DNA of 64,000 bases. It comes from Enterobacter sp. EA-1 (GTDB lineage Bacteria; Pseudomonadota; Gammaproteobacteria; Enterobacterales; Enterobacteriaceae). Positions 10,546 through 20,578 of this stretch are shown in pieces (positions within the stretch are counted from its first letter, which is position 1; every line of letters starts with the position of its first letter). The stretch is from NCBI GenBank assembly GCA_002886105.1, contig CP025776.1, positions 4,712,001 through 4,776,000 on the forward strand, in the 5' to 3' direction. The position numbers and the translations under genes were made by a program. Below the pieces are notes generated by a model, which ran no database searches, was not told the DNA's origin, and saw only the letters and a list, made by a program, of their open reading frames with translations.

Positions 10546-12069
10546 ATGAGCAACATGCCCGTACTGGAGATGCGCAATATTGCCAAAGCGTTCGGCAAGT
10601 TCTTTGCGCTCAAAGGGGTGGATTTAACCGTCTGGCCCGGTGAGATTCATGCGCTGATGGGCGAAAACGGCGCAGGAAAAAGCACGCTGATGAAGATCCT
10701 TGCCGGCGCTTACAGCGCCACCAGCGGCGCGAGATCCTGATCGACGGACAGCCCTACGCCATCAAAGGGCCGAAAGATGCGCTGGCAGCGGGCATTACCC
10801 TGATTTACCGGAGATGCAACTCGCCCCCAATCTGACCGTAGCGGAAAACATCTTTCTGGGCAGCGAACTGGCGCGCGGCGGGTTGGTACAACGCAAAGAG
10901 ATGGTCGCCCGAGGCGCAGGCGGTTATTGACCGTCTCGGTGCCCATTTTAAGGCCACCGATCGGGTGATGAAGCTGACCATCGCCGAACAACAGCAGGTG
11001 GAAATCGCCCGCGCGCTGCACCGCAACAGCCGCATTCTGGTGATGGATGAACCCACCGCCGCCCTCTCCTCCCGCGAAACGCACCGCCTGTTTGAACTCA
11101 TTTTGCGCCTGCGCGACGAAGGGATGGCCATTATCTACATCAGCCATCGCATGGCGGAAGTGTACGAACTTTCCGATCGCGTCAGCGTGCTGCGCGACGG
11201 GCAGTACGTAGGCAGCCTGACGCGCGACAAACTGAATGCCTCCGAACTGGTGCGCATGATGGTCGGGCGTCCGTTAAGCGACCTGTTTAATAAAGAGCGC
11301 GATATTCCGCTCGGTAACCCGCGGCTGAACATTCATCACCTGACCGACGCTGGAAAAAATTCAGCCCGTCAGTTTGTGCGTCCGCGCCGGGGAAATCGTC
11401 GGTCTCGCCGGGCTGGTGGGGGCCGGGCGTTCAGAGCTGGCGCAACTGATCTTTGGCGTACGTAAAGCCACTGGCGGCATGATCGAAATCGACGGTGAAC
11501 CGGTGGTGATCCACTCCCGCGCGCGGCGATTGATTTAGGCATTGGTTTCCTGACGGAGAACCGCAAAGAGCAGGGTCTGTTCCTTGAACTGGCAGCGCAG
11601 GAGAATATCACCATGGCAACGCTGGAACGCGACGCGGCTTTGGGGCATGCTTAACCGAAAAAAGCGCAGACCATCTCCGATGACGCCATCAAGTTGCTCA
11701 ATATTCGCGTCCCGCATGCGCAGGTACGGGCGGGCGGATTGTCCGGCGGCAATCAGCAAAATTGCTGATCTCCCGCTGGGTAGCGATAGGCCCGCGCATT
11801 CTGATCCTTGACGAGCCCACCCGCGGCGTCGATGTCGGAGCGAAAAGCGAGATCTACCGCATCATGAACCAGATGGCGCGTCAGGGCGTGGCCATTCTGA
11901 TGATCTCCAGCGAACTGCCGGAAGTGGTCGGCATGAGCGACCGCGTCTACGTGATGCGCGAAGGCAGTATTGCGGGCGAGTTGCACGGCGACAGCATCAC
12001 CCGGAAAACATTATGACGCTGGCCACCGGCGTTAACGACTCTCATCACCGGGCGGTGCCTCGCGACTGA
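10546..12069 (+). CDS. Sugar ABC importer, double ATPase (RbsA/XylG type)
   Basis: About 507 residues with two ABC domains, as in RbsA, XylG and MglA. First domain: Walker [10 protein letters not shown], signature degenerate in this half ([15 protein letters not shown]), Walker [13 protein letters not shown]. Second domain: [48 protein letters not shown]. Frame breaks near 10730, 10808 (CCGG for CCAGG), 10910, 11352, 11520, 11640, 11757. Energises import of a pentose or hexose with the permease and binding protein that follow. Confidence 0.92.
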
Positions 12070-12080
12070 CTCCAAAGACA

Positions 12081-13064
12081 ATGCCGCCGTACACGTGGCG
12101 AAATCGGCTTCCGCGAAAAAAGATGCTGATGGGCGATCTGATGCAAACGGTCGGTATCTTGCCGATTTTGATCCTGATCGTCGCCGTTTTCGGTTTTATC
12201 GCACCGAACTTCTTCACCGAAAGTAACCTGCTGAATATCACCCGTCAGGCGTCAATCAATATTGTGCTGGCGGCCGGGATGACCTTCATCATTCTCACCG
12301 GCGGGATCGACCTGTCGGTCGGCTCAATTCTCGGCACCACGGCGGTGGCGGCAATGGTGGTGTCGCTGATCCCACAATTCGCCATGCTCTCGGTCCCGGC
12401 GGCGTTGATGCTCGGCCTGTTGCTCGGCCTGTTTAACGGTGTGCTGGTCGCGTTTGCCGGGTTGCCGCCGTTTATCGTCACGCTCGGCACCTATACGGCG
12501 CTGCGTGGGGCGGCGTATTTACTGGCCGATGGTACGACGGTGATCAACTCCGACATCAGTTTTGAGTGGGTGGGCAACAACTACCTTGGCCCGGTGCCGT
12601 GGCTGGTAGTGATCGCGCTGGCGGTAGTGGCACTGTGCTGGTTTATTCTGCGCCGCACCACGCTCGGGGTTCATATTTATGCAGTCGGCGGCAATATGCA
12701 GGCCGCACGGCTGACCGGCATTAAGGTGTGGCTGGTGCTGCTGTTCGTGTATGGCATGAGCGGCCTGTTATCGGGGCTGGGCGGGGTGATGAGCGCCTCG
12801 CGCCTGTACAGCGCCAACGGCAACCTCGGCATGGGCTATGAGCTGGACGCGATCGCGGCGGTGATCCTCGGCGGCACCAGCTTTGTCGGCGGCATTGGCA
12901 CCATCACCGGTACGCTGGTGGGGGCGCTGATTATCGCCACGCTAAATAACGGGATGACGCTGATGGGCGTCTCCTACTTCTGGCAATTGGTGATCAAAGG
13001 GGCGGTGATCATCATTGCGGTGCTGATCGACAAATACCGTACCCGGCATCATCAGGCAGCATAA
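12081..13064 (+). CDS. Sugar ABC importer permease (RbsC type)
   Basis: About 327 residues, eight to ten hydrophobic segments, BPD_transp_2 family. Family signature AAGMTFIILTGGIDLSVGS is present, as is FGFIAPNFFTESNLLN. No internal break from 12120 on. The exact start is uncertain: the ATG at 12081 is open, but an alternative one-frame-away reading (SKDNAAVHVAKSASAKK) would join at the MLMGDL methionine near 12122 and may be the true N terminus. Confidence 0.9.
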   Translation: MPPYTWRNRLPRKKMLMGDLMQTVGILPILILIVAVFGFIAPNFFTESNLLNITRQASINIVLAAGMTFIILTGGIDLSVGSILGTTAVAAMVVSLIPQFAMLSVPAALMLGLLLGLFNGVLVAFAGLPPFIVTLGTYTALRGAAYLLADGTTVINSDISFEWVGNNYLGPVPWLVVIALAVVALCWFILRRTTLGVHIYAVGGNMQAARLTGIKVWLVLLFVYGMSGLLSGLGGVMSASRLYSANGNLGMGYELDAIAAVILGGTSFVGGIGTITGTLVGALIIATLNNGMTLMGVSYFWQLVIKGAVIIIAVLIDKYRTRHHQAA

Positions 13065-13098
13065 CGAAACCCTACAAAACAGAAGCGAGGATTACAGC

Positions 13099-14042
13099 AT
13101 GCGTCTTAAACCTCTTGTCACTGCGCTCTGCGCTGGCGCTCTGCTGGCCAGTGCACCTTTGCGCAGGCCAAAGATTTGAAATCCATCGGCGTCACGGTGG
13201 GCGATCTGGCGAACCCGTTCTTCGTGCAGATCACCAAAGGCGCGGAGCTGGAAGCACGCAAACTGGCAGGCGATAAAGTCAAAGTTACACTGGTCTCCAG
13301 CGGCTACGATCTGGGCCAGCAGGTAGGACAGATCGATAACTTTATTGCCGCCAAAGTCGACATGATCATTCTCAATGCCGCCGATTCCAAAAGGCATTGG
13401 CCCGGCGGTAAAACGCGCCAAAGACGCCGGTATTGTGGTGGTGGCGGTAGACGTTGCCGCAGAAGGCGCTGACGCCACCATCACCTCCGATAACACCCGG
13501 TGCAGGCGAAATCGCCTGTAAGTACATTACCGACCGCCTGAAAGGCAAAGGCAATGTGGTGATCATCAACGGACCGCCGGTTTCCGCGGTGCAGAACCGT
13601 GTCGAAGGTTGCCAGACCGAGTTTAAACGCCACCCGGATATTAAAGTGCTGTCTGATAACCAAAACGCCAAAGGCAGCCGCGAAGGCGGGCTGGAGGTGA
13701 TGACGTCATTGCTGGCCGCGAACCCGAAAATCGATGGCGTCTTCGCGATTAACGATCCGACGGCGATCGGCGCGGATCTGGCAGCGAAACAGGCGCAGCG
13801 TAACGAGTTCTTTATTGTCGGCGTCGATGGCAGCCCGGACGGTGAAGAGGCGCTGAAACGTAAAAACTCACTGTTTGTCGCCACTCCGGCGCAAGATCCG
13901 CAAGTGATGGCGGCCCGTGCGGTGGAAATTGGTTATGACATCCTGCAGGGCAAACCGGCCCCCAAAGCGCCGGTGCTGATCCCCGGTGACCCTGATCGAT
14001 AAACAGAATGTCAGCAGCTACAAAGGCTGGACGGTTAAATAG
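13099..14042 (+). CDS. Periplasmic sugar-binding protein (RbsB/XylF type)
   Basis: Type I periplasmic binding protein, about 312 residues. Signal peptide MRLKPLVTALCAGALLASAP with FAQA-KD cleavage (break near 13160). Family stretches: IGVTVGDLANPFFVQITKG, DMIILNAADSKGIGP, ADATITSDNTQAGE, FAINDPTAIGAD. Breaks near 13390, 13497 (CCGGTG for CCAGG) and 13985. Delivers the sugar to the permease encoded upstream. Followed by a short gap (14043-14090) before the isomerase. Confidence 0.92.
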
Positions 14043-14090
14043 GGACATCTCCCTCTCCCGCAAGGAGAGGAACGCCAACCCAGGGATACC

Positions 14091-14777
14091 ATGAAACGCT
14101 CTGCGATTAATGAAATTCTCGGTCATACGCGGCAGTTTTTCTCGATGCATGATGTGCACCTGCCGCCGTTCGCCAACTTTCCGCCGACCAAATGGCAACA
14201 ACTTGATCGGGAAGCCCGGCGTGAAGTCTTCGATCTGAAACTGGGGTGGGACGTCACCGCCTTTGGCGGATCGAACTTCGCCGCTCAGGGTCTGACACTG
14301 TTTACTCTGCGCAACGGTTCGCCCAACGGCACGCCGTATGAAAAGTGTTATGCGGAAAAGATCATGCATGTGCGCGACGCGCAGGTCACGCCGATGCATT
14401 TTCACTGGCGTAAGCGCGAAGACATCATTAATCGCGGAGGCGGTAATTTAATTATTGAACTGTGGAACGCCGACGCGCACGAACAAACAGACATGCGCGA
14501 CGTTACCGTGGTCATTGATGGCTGCATTCAGACTCACGCAGCAGGCAGCCAGTTGCGCCTCTCACCGGGGAAAGCATCACGCTGGCGCCGGGGGCTGTAT
14601 CACAGCTTCTGGGGCGAACCGGGCTTCGGCGATGTGCTGGTTGGCGAAGTGTCGTCCGTGAATGATGACGAACATGACAACCGCTTCCTGCAACCGTTTG
14701 ATCGCTTCAATAACGTGCTGGAAGACGAACCAGCGCAGCTGGTGCTGTGCAACGAATACCACCTGTTTCTGAGCTAA
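14091..14777 (+). CDS. D-lyxose ketol-isomerase family cupin enzyme
   Basis: 228 residues, cupin fold. It resembles the YdaE/EcSI family (E. coli O157 Z5688), which interconverts D-lyxose/D-xylulose and D-mannose/D-fructose. Metal site visible as TPMHFHWRKREDIINRG and GLYHSFWGE. Two compensating one-base indels (about 14569-14598) garble the segment expected as GESITLAPG. Lies between the importer and an aldolase, so it likely converts the imported aldose to a ketose. The natural substrate here is inferred. Confidence 0.85.
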   Translation: MKRSAINEILGHTRQFFSMHDVHLPPFANFPPTKWQQLDREARREVFDLKLGWDVTAFGGSNFAAQGLTLFTLRNGSPNGTPYEKCYAEKIMHVRDAQVTPMHFHWRKREDIINRGGGNLIIELWNADAHEQTDMRDVTVVIDGCIQTHAAGSQLRLSPGKASRWRRGLYHSFWGEPGFGDVLVGEVSSVNDDEHDNRFLQPFDRFNNVLEDEPAQLVLCNEYHLFLS

Positions 14778-14802
14778 CTATCCGGTGTAGAAGGAGGCCA
14801 TT

Positions 14803-15667
14803 ATGCCGATGATTTCTCTTGCCGACGGGCTGGCGCACGCCCGCGAGCATCACTACGCCTTAGGTGCGTTCAATGTGCTCGACTCCCACTTTTTGCGCGC
14901 GCCCTCTTCGCCGCTGCAAAGCAGGAACGTTCGCCGTTTATTATCAATATTGCTGAAGTGCATTTTAAATATATCTCGCTGGATTCGTTGGTTGAGGCCG
15001 TGAAGTTTGAAGCCGCCCGCCACGCCATTCCGGTGGTGCTGAACCTCGATCACGGTCTGCATTTTGAGTCGGTGGTGCGCGCTTTGCGTCTCGGTTTTAG
15101 CTCCGTGATGTTCGACGGCTCCACGCTGGAGTATGAAGAGAATATTCGCCAGACCCGGGAAGTGGTGAAGATGTGTCACGCCGTCGGCGTTTCGGTCGAG
15201 GCGGAACTGGGGGCAGTAGGCGGTGATGAAGGCGGCGCGCTCTATGGTCACGCCGATGAAGCGTACTTTACCGATCCTCAACTGGCGCGCGGGACTTTGT
15301 GGATCGCACCGGTATCGACACCCTTGCCGTGGCTATCGGCAATGCCCACGGCAAATACAAAGGCGAGCCGAAACTCGATTTTGAACGGCTGGACGCAATT
15401 CGCCAACAGACCGGACTGCCGCTGGTGCTGCATGGGGGGTCCGGCATCAGCGATGCGGATTTCCGGCGCGCCATTTCGCTCGGCATCCACAAAATCAACT
15501 TCTACACCGGCATGTCACAGGCGGCGCTGGGCGCCATTGAGCGGCAGATGGCGAACCGCCAGCCGCTGTACGACGAGTTCGCGCAACTGCTGCTGGGTAT
15601 CGAAGAAGCGATAACCGATACCGTTGCCGGGCAGATGCGGATCTTTGGCAGCGCGGGGCAAATCTGA
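14803..15667 (+). CDS. Class II ketose-bisphosphate aldolase (FbaA/GatY family)
   Basis: About 287 residues. Zinc site histidines: NLDHGLH, LGAVGGDEGG region, GNAHGKYKG and LHGGSGI; catalytic-region FDGSTL. Probably splits a ketose bisphosphate or ketose 1-phosphate generated by the adjacent kinase. Strong SD (AAGGAGG, 14791-14797). Frame breaks near 14905 and 15292. Stop and next start overlap (TGATG). Confidence 0.92.
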
Positions 15668-16670
15668 TGGACCGTAAAGGGGTTATCGCGGCGGGAAATA
15701 TGCTGGTCGATCATGTCCACCAAATTGTGCAGTGGCCGGAGCGTGGCTGGTTGGCGGAGATCACCCACAGCGAGCGGTCGACCGGCGGCGCGCCGCTTAA
15801 TGTGCTGCTGACGCTGGCGAAAATGCATACCGGCATGCCGTTGCAGGCAGTGGGGCTGGTGGGTGAAGACAGCGATGGCGACTATATTATGGCGATGCTC
15901 GAGCAGTACCATGTCAACCGCCAGCATGTGCAACGCACCCACGCCGCGCCGACCTCCATGTCACAAGTGATGACCGATCCTACCGGGCAACGCACCTTTT
16001 CCACTCGCCGGGGGGCTAATCGTCTGCTGGATCTGCCCGCCTTCGAGCGCCTTGATAGCAGCATGAAAATCTTCCATCTCGGCTACTTACTGCTGCTCGA
16101 CAGCACCGGATATGCCGGACGAGACATTTGGCACCCGCAGCGCGGCTGCTGGCGCAAATGCGTGAACAGGGTTACGAAACCTCGCTGGATTTGGTGTCGC
16201 GTAAGGGCGATCCGCGCTATCAGCCGCTGGTACTGCCGTGCCTGAAGCATCTCGATTATCTGGTGATTAACGAACTGGAAGCCGGAGAATTCAGCGGCAC
16301 GGAGATGCGTACCGCAGACGACGGGCCGCATATCGACAATATTTCCCTCGCGGCGGCAAAACTGCTGGCGGCAGGGGGTGAAACAACGGGTGGTGATCCA
16401 CTGCCCGGAAGGCGCGTGGGGCGAAGCCGCCGGGCAGGCAGGCGAGTGGATCCTTCGCGCATGTTAAGTCAGGCGGAAATTATCGGCAGCGTTGGCGCGG
16501 GGGATGCGTTCTGCGCCGGATTTTTATATGGCTGTCATGAGGCATGGTCGTTGCAGGCCAGCGTCCGTCTGGCGCACGCCTGCGCCCGCGCCAGTCTGCT
16601 GTGCGCCAACGCGATTGATGGCGCAAAAACGCTGGAAGCGTTGCAACAGGAGATGGATCTTCCGGCGTAA
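15667..16670 (+). CDS. PfkB-family carbohydrate kinase
   Basis: About 333 residues of the ribokinase/PfkB family. N-terminal substrate-binding glycines in TGGAPLNVLL; C-terminal ATP and catalytic motif IGSVGAGDAFCAGF with the GAGD aspartate as base. Breaks near 16130 and 16378-16462. With the isomerase and aldolase it would phosphorylate the ketose so the aldolase can cleave it. Substrate not deducible. Confidence 0.9.
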
Positions 16671-16691
16671 CGTCCGGCGCGCGTTAATGGT

Positions 16692-17425
16692 CTATGCCGC
16701 CCGGTGGTTATGGGCAACATCTGCGGCAAATACGTAGCCCAGCCGCGCAGGGTTTTGATAAAACCGGGCTGGTGAGGGTTCGCTTCGATTTTGCGTCGCA
16801 GCCGCATAATCAGTACGTCGATGGTGCGGTCAAAGACCTCCACGCTTTCGCTGTGGGTTAACGTCAGCAACTGTTCGCGGCTCAACACCCGGCGCGCGTT
16901 CTGCACCAGCGCCAGCAGCAAACTGTATTCGCCCTGCGTCAGGGCCACCCGTTGCTGCTGCGGGTTAAACAGCCTCGCAGCGTTCAGGATCGAGATGCCA
17001 GCCATTAAAAAAGAAAAACCGGCGGATTTCGCCGTAGGCGTTTCGGCGGCCAGTACGCCAGTGCGGCGCAACACGGCCTTAACCCGCGCCACCAGCACGC
17101 GCGCATTAAACGGTTTACCAATGTAATCGTCTGCGCCCATCTCCAGCCCGACCACCACATCCGACTCGCTACCTAAACCGGTAAGCATCACAACCGGCAG
17201 TTCAGGCCGCTGCTTTTGCAACTGCTGCAACACGCGCAACCCGTTGATATCCGGCAGCATCATATCCAGCAGCACCAGCGCGATATCCGTTTTTTCGCCA
17301 GCCAGCGCCAGCGCATCCAGCCCGTTATGACAGACGTAGACCGTAAAGACATGCTCGTTAAGCACATCTTCCAGCAGTGCGCACACCGCCGTATCGTCAT
17401 CCACCACCAAAATCGCAGGTTTCAT
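16692..17425 (-). CDS. OmpR/PhoB-family response regulator
   Basis: About 245 residues. Receiver domain at the N terminus (VVDDDTAV acidic pocket, LLDMMLPDINGL with phosphoacceptor Asp, MLTGLGS, KPFNARVL) and a winged-helix DNA-binding domain (ALTQGEYSLLLALVQ, DVLIMRLRRKIE, GYVFAADV). I start at MKPAILVVDDD because upstream in-frame residues do not resemble a receiver. One extra G near 16748 breaks the last 20 residues. Convergent with the kinase gene, 21 nt apart, and probable partner of the hybrid sensor at 7855-10422. Confidence 0.9.
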
Positions 17426-17543
17426 CAGTCGCGTCCGCAGGCTTCGCTGGGCTAAGTGTGATCCATTCTGTTGGTAGCCAGAGATAAATGCAGTGAATAA
17501 ATGCCGTTTTTTAATCACGGTCACATCCCCTCGCCTTTCGACA

Positions 17544-17586
17544 CGTCACTTTTGACGATGACCTGCGTTTCGTCAGTATTTTGACC
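17544..17586. promoter_or_regulatory. Candidate FhlA upstream activating sequences
   Basis: Two spaced CGTCA/TGAC repeats (CGTCA 17544-17548 with TGACG 17553-17557; CGTCA 17571-17575 with TTGAC 17581-17585) lie 45-85 nt upstream of the sigma-54 promoter, where the activator FhlA binds at fdhF in E. coli. Assignment rests on position and dyad symmetry only. Confidence 0.4.
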
Positions 17587-17628
17587 AAATATCCGCCGTA
17601 ATATCAGTCAATACCCCCAATAACGCTA

Positions 17629-17644
17629 TGGCATAGAAGATGCA
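17629..17644 (+). promoter_or_regulatory. Sigma-54 promoter of fdhF
   Basis: TGGCATAGAAGATGCA has GG at -24 and GC at -12 with the exact 10-bp spacing of sigma-54 promoters, and lies 36 nt before the fdhF ATG. It nearly equals the E. coli fdhF promoter, so expression is expected under fermentative growth with formate. Confidence 0.88.
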
Positions 17645-17679
17645 TAATGGGGGCGACAATGTTAACTGGAGCGAAAGTG

Positions 17680-19829
17680 ATGAAAAAGTCGTCACGGTTT
17701 GCCCGTATTGCGCCTCGGGATGCAAGATCCATCTGGTGGTCGATAACGGCAAAATCGTTCGGGCAGAGGCAGCACAGGGGAAGACCAATCAGGGTACCCT
17801 CTGTCTGAAGGGCTACTACGGTTGGGATTTCATTAACGATACCCAAATCCTGACGCCTCGTCTGAAAACCCCGATGATCCGCCGCCAGCGTGGCGGCAAA
17901 CTGGAGTCTGTATCCTCGGGATGAAGCCCTCGATTATGTCGCCGGGCGCTTAAAAGCGATCAAAGAGAAATACGGTCCGGATGCCATCCAGACCACCGGT
18001 TCTTCCCGCGGTACGGGTAATGAAACCAACTACATAATGCAAAAATTCGCGCGCGCGCCGTTATTGGAACCAATAACGTCGACTGCTGCGCTCGTGTCTG
18101 ACACGGCCCCTCGGTTGCAGGTCTGCACCAATCGGTCGGTAATGGCGCGATGAGTAATGCCATTAATGAAATTGATAACACGGACTTAGTGTTTATCTTT
18201 GGTTACAACCCGGCGGATTCTCACCCCATCGTCGCCAATCATATTATTCGGGCGAAACAGAACGGGGCGAAAATCATCGTCTGCGATCCGCGCAGAATCG
18301 AAACCGCGCGCATTGCCGATATGCACGTCGCATTGAAAAACGGGTCGAATATCGCCCTGCTTAACGCAATGGGGCATGTGATTATCGAAGAAAACCTGTA
18401 CGACCGGGGGCGTTCGTCGCCAACCGTACGGAAGGCTTTGAAGAGTACCGGAAGATTGTCGAAGGCTACACCCCCGGAATCCGTCGAGGATGTTACCGGC
18501 GTGAGTGCACAGGAGATCCGCCGGGCCGCCCGCATGTATGCTGGCGCCAAAACGGCGGCGATTCTGTGGGGGTATGGGCGTCACACAGTTCTATCAGGGC
18601 GTTGAAACCGTGCGTTCGCTGACCAGCCTCGCCATGTTGACGGGGAATCTGGGAAAGCCCACGTTGGGGTCAACCCGGTGCGTGGTCAGAATAACGTTCA
18701 GGGTGCCTGCGACATGGGTGCGCTGCCGGATACGTTCCCGGGCTATCAATATGTGAAAGAGGATGCGCACCGCGAGAAATTCGCCAAGGCCTGGGGTGTG
18801 GAGAGTCTGCCTGCGCATACCGGTTATCGCATCAGCGAGTTGCCGCATCGCGTGGCGCATGGCGAAGTCCGTGCCGCTTACATTATGGGCGAAGATCCGC
18901 TGCAAACGGATGCTGAACTGTCCGCCGTGCGTAAGGCGTTTGAAGAACTCGATCTGGTGATTGTGCAGGACATTTTCATGACCAAAACCGCCTCGGCGGC
19001 GGACGTCATTCTGCCGTCTACCTCGTGGGGGTGAACATGAAGGTGTTTACACCGCAGCGGATCGCGGCTTCCAGCGCTTCTTTAAAGCGGTCGAACCGAA
19101 GTGGGATCTGAAAACGGACTGGCAAATTATCAGTGAGATCGCCACCCGTATGGGTTACCCGATGCATTACAACAACACACAGGAAATCTGGGACGAATTG
19201 CGTCATCTGTGCCCGGACTTCTACGGCGCTACCTACGAAAAAATGGGTGAGCTGGGCTACATTCAGTGGCCGTGTCGCGATACATCGGATGCCGATCAGG
19301 GCACGTCTTATCTGTTTAAAGAGAAGTTCGATACCCCGAACGGACTGGCGAAGTTCTTCACCTGCGACTGGGTTGCGCCGAAGGATAAACTGACGGAAGA
19401 GTATCCGATGGTGCTGTCTACCGTGAAGTGGGCCACTACTCCTGCCGCTCCATGACCGGTAACTGCGCTGCGCTGGCCGCACTGGCGGATGAACCGGGCT
19501 ATGCGCAAATCAACACGGCCGATGCCGCAAGGTTGGGCATTGAAGATGAAGCGCTGGTGTGGGTGAACTCGCGTAAAGGGCGGATCATCACCCGCGCGCA
19601 GGTTAGCGAGCGTCCGAACAAGGGTGCGGTGTACATGACCTACCAGTGGTGGATTGGCGCTTGTAACGAGCTGGTGACGGAAAACCTCAGCCCGATTACC
19701 AAAACACCGGAGTACAAATACTGCGCCGTGCGTGTGGAGCCGATCGCCGATCAGCGCGCCGCCGAGCAGTATGTGATAGATGAGTACAACAAGTTAAAAA
19801 CCCGCCTGCGTGAAAGCGCACTGGGTTAA
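17680..19829 (+). CDS. fdhF: Formate dehydrogenase H, selenocysteine-containing
   Basis: Molybdopterin enzyme that oxidises formate in the formate hydrogenlyase complex; about 715 residues, as in E. coli. The [4Fe-4S] cysteines are in VCPYCASGCKI and GTLCLKGYYGWDF. The active-site selenocysteine is the in-frame TGA at 18099-18101 in CCARV-U-HGPSVAGLHQ. The start is the ATG at 17680 (MKKVVTVCPY), which needs one missing A in the run after it. Other breaks near 17913 (CCTCGG for CCTGG), 18055, 18410-18475, 18570, 18668, 19028, 19430. The window holds no hyc or hyp genes, as in E. coli, where fdhF also stands alone. Confidence 0.96.
18099..18142 (+). promoter_or_regulatory. SECIS element of fdhF
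   Basis: Directly follows and includes the TGA selenocysteine codon. The stem arms and the apical loop GGTCTGCACC recognised by SelB are as in E. coli fdhF, with one visible A-to-C difference in the lower stem. It explains why the TGA is read as selenocysteine. Confidence 0.92.
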
Positions 19830-19852
19830 TAACCGACAGTAGTCATCTTATT

Positions 19853-19886
19853 AAAGCGGAGTGATTAATTCACTCCGCTTTTTATT
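19853..19886 (+). terminator. Rho-independent terminator of fdhF
   Basis: Perfect 12-bp stem (AAAGCGGAGTGA / TCACTCCGCTTT), 5-nt loop, then TTTATTTATT. Begins 24 nt after the fdhF stop. Confidence 0.9.
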
Positions 19887-20004
19887 TATTCTCAGCATAT
19901 ATACGAAGAGAATTAATTATTCGGGATCGCGATTCCATAAAATATGTAATTTATCGAAAGGGGAATTACATCTTTCTTTTCTCGACACGTGAAATTATGA
20001 TATC

Positions 20005-20370
20005 GGGCGGGTGCTTAAGGCTTTCTGACTTAAGCATTATTATGTTTAGGGAGGGAAGTAGTAAGCCCCGGGCTATGTTTCCATAACCCGGGCTAACCTC
20101 ACACCCCTCGACAGGTGGAAGGTTAGCCTCTTATTCTTTTATTGCAAGGAGTAAAAGGCATGACGCCATTGGGAAATATTTGTTAGGCATTCTATTAATT
20201 GTTTGTGTAACAATCCTGCTGTTCGCCTTTATTAATCAGGGGAGACTCTGTGAGTTAAAAATAAAGAGCCAGCATCAGGAAGTGGCGGCAAAATTAGCCT
20301 GCATAGCAGGCTAAACTGGCCTGGTGGGGGAAACCCGCCAGCTTTTCCTGGGGGAGAGGTCTTAACGCAC
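20005..20370 (+). ncRNA. hok/sok-like type I toxin mRNA locus
   Basis: The 5' part (GGGCGGGTGCTTAAGGCTTT, with inverted repeat GCTTAAG/CTTAAGC at 20013-20035) and the block GGTTAGCCTCTTATTC just before the toxin gene look like hokC/mokC/sokC leaders of E. coli, where an antisense RNA (Sok) and long-range folding block toxin translation. A stem AGCCCCGGG/CCCGGGCT spans 20065-20094 and another (CTGGTGGG/CCCGCCAG) follows the toxin near 20320-20341. RNA ends are approximate; no antisense promoter was verified. Confidence 0.6.
20160..20314 (+). CDS. Hok/Gef-family small membrane toxin
   Basis: 51-residue Hok-like peptide once one missing A (near 20174) is restored; the span of 155 nt is exactly one base short of 52 codons. 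Layout is typical: short N terminus, one membrane helix (LLGILLIVCVTILLFAFI), then the conserved LCELKI cysteine-glutamate motif and a polar periplasmic tail ending KLACIAG. SD AAGGAG is 10 nt upstream. Such toxins collapse membrane potential when derepressed. The unrepaired reading stops after 8 codons, so automated tools would miss it. Confidence 0.75.
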
Positions 20371-20578
20371 CCAATTTATCACTTTCTGCATTATGCATTC
20401 GGGTGACAATGTTATACGACCCGCGTCAGGCGCGCTTTACCGGAACGGGAACGATAAATGGGCTGAGGCTTCCCTCTTCAATGATTGTTGCCGCGAGCAA
20501 CCGCGCAATCCGCGATGTGAGTGCAGCAACGCCTCCGCTCGTGTAATGTCACGGACAGGATCCCCCCGGAGTATCGCC
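20315..20578. other. Intergenic region before the MFS gene
   Basis: 264 nt from the hok-like stop to the MFS start. The first part is the 3' end of the toxin mRNA. From about 20400 the composition is coding-like but no protein family was recognisable in any frame. It may hold the MFS promoter or a remnant of a lost gene. Confidence 0.4.

Noticed and set aside
16535-16691. C-terminal extension of the response regulator past 16692
   Set aside because: It arises from one extra G near 16748; the repaired frame gives the normal OmpR-type end and stop at 16692, and the extension overlaps the kinase gene.
18099-18101. In-frame TGA in fdhF as a nonsense mutation
   Set aside because: Context CCARV-U-HGPSV and the SECIS behind it show it is the selenocysteine codon.
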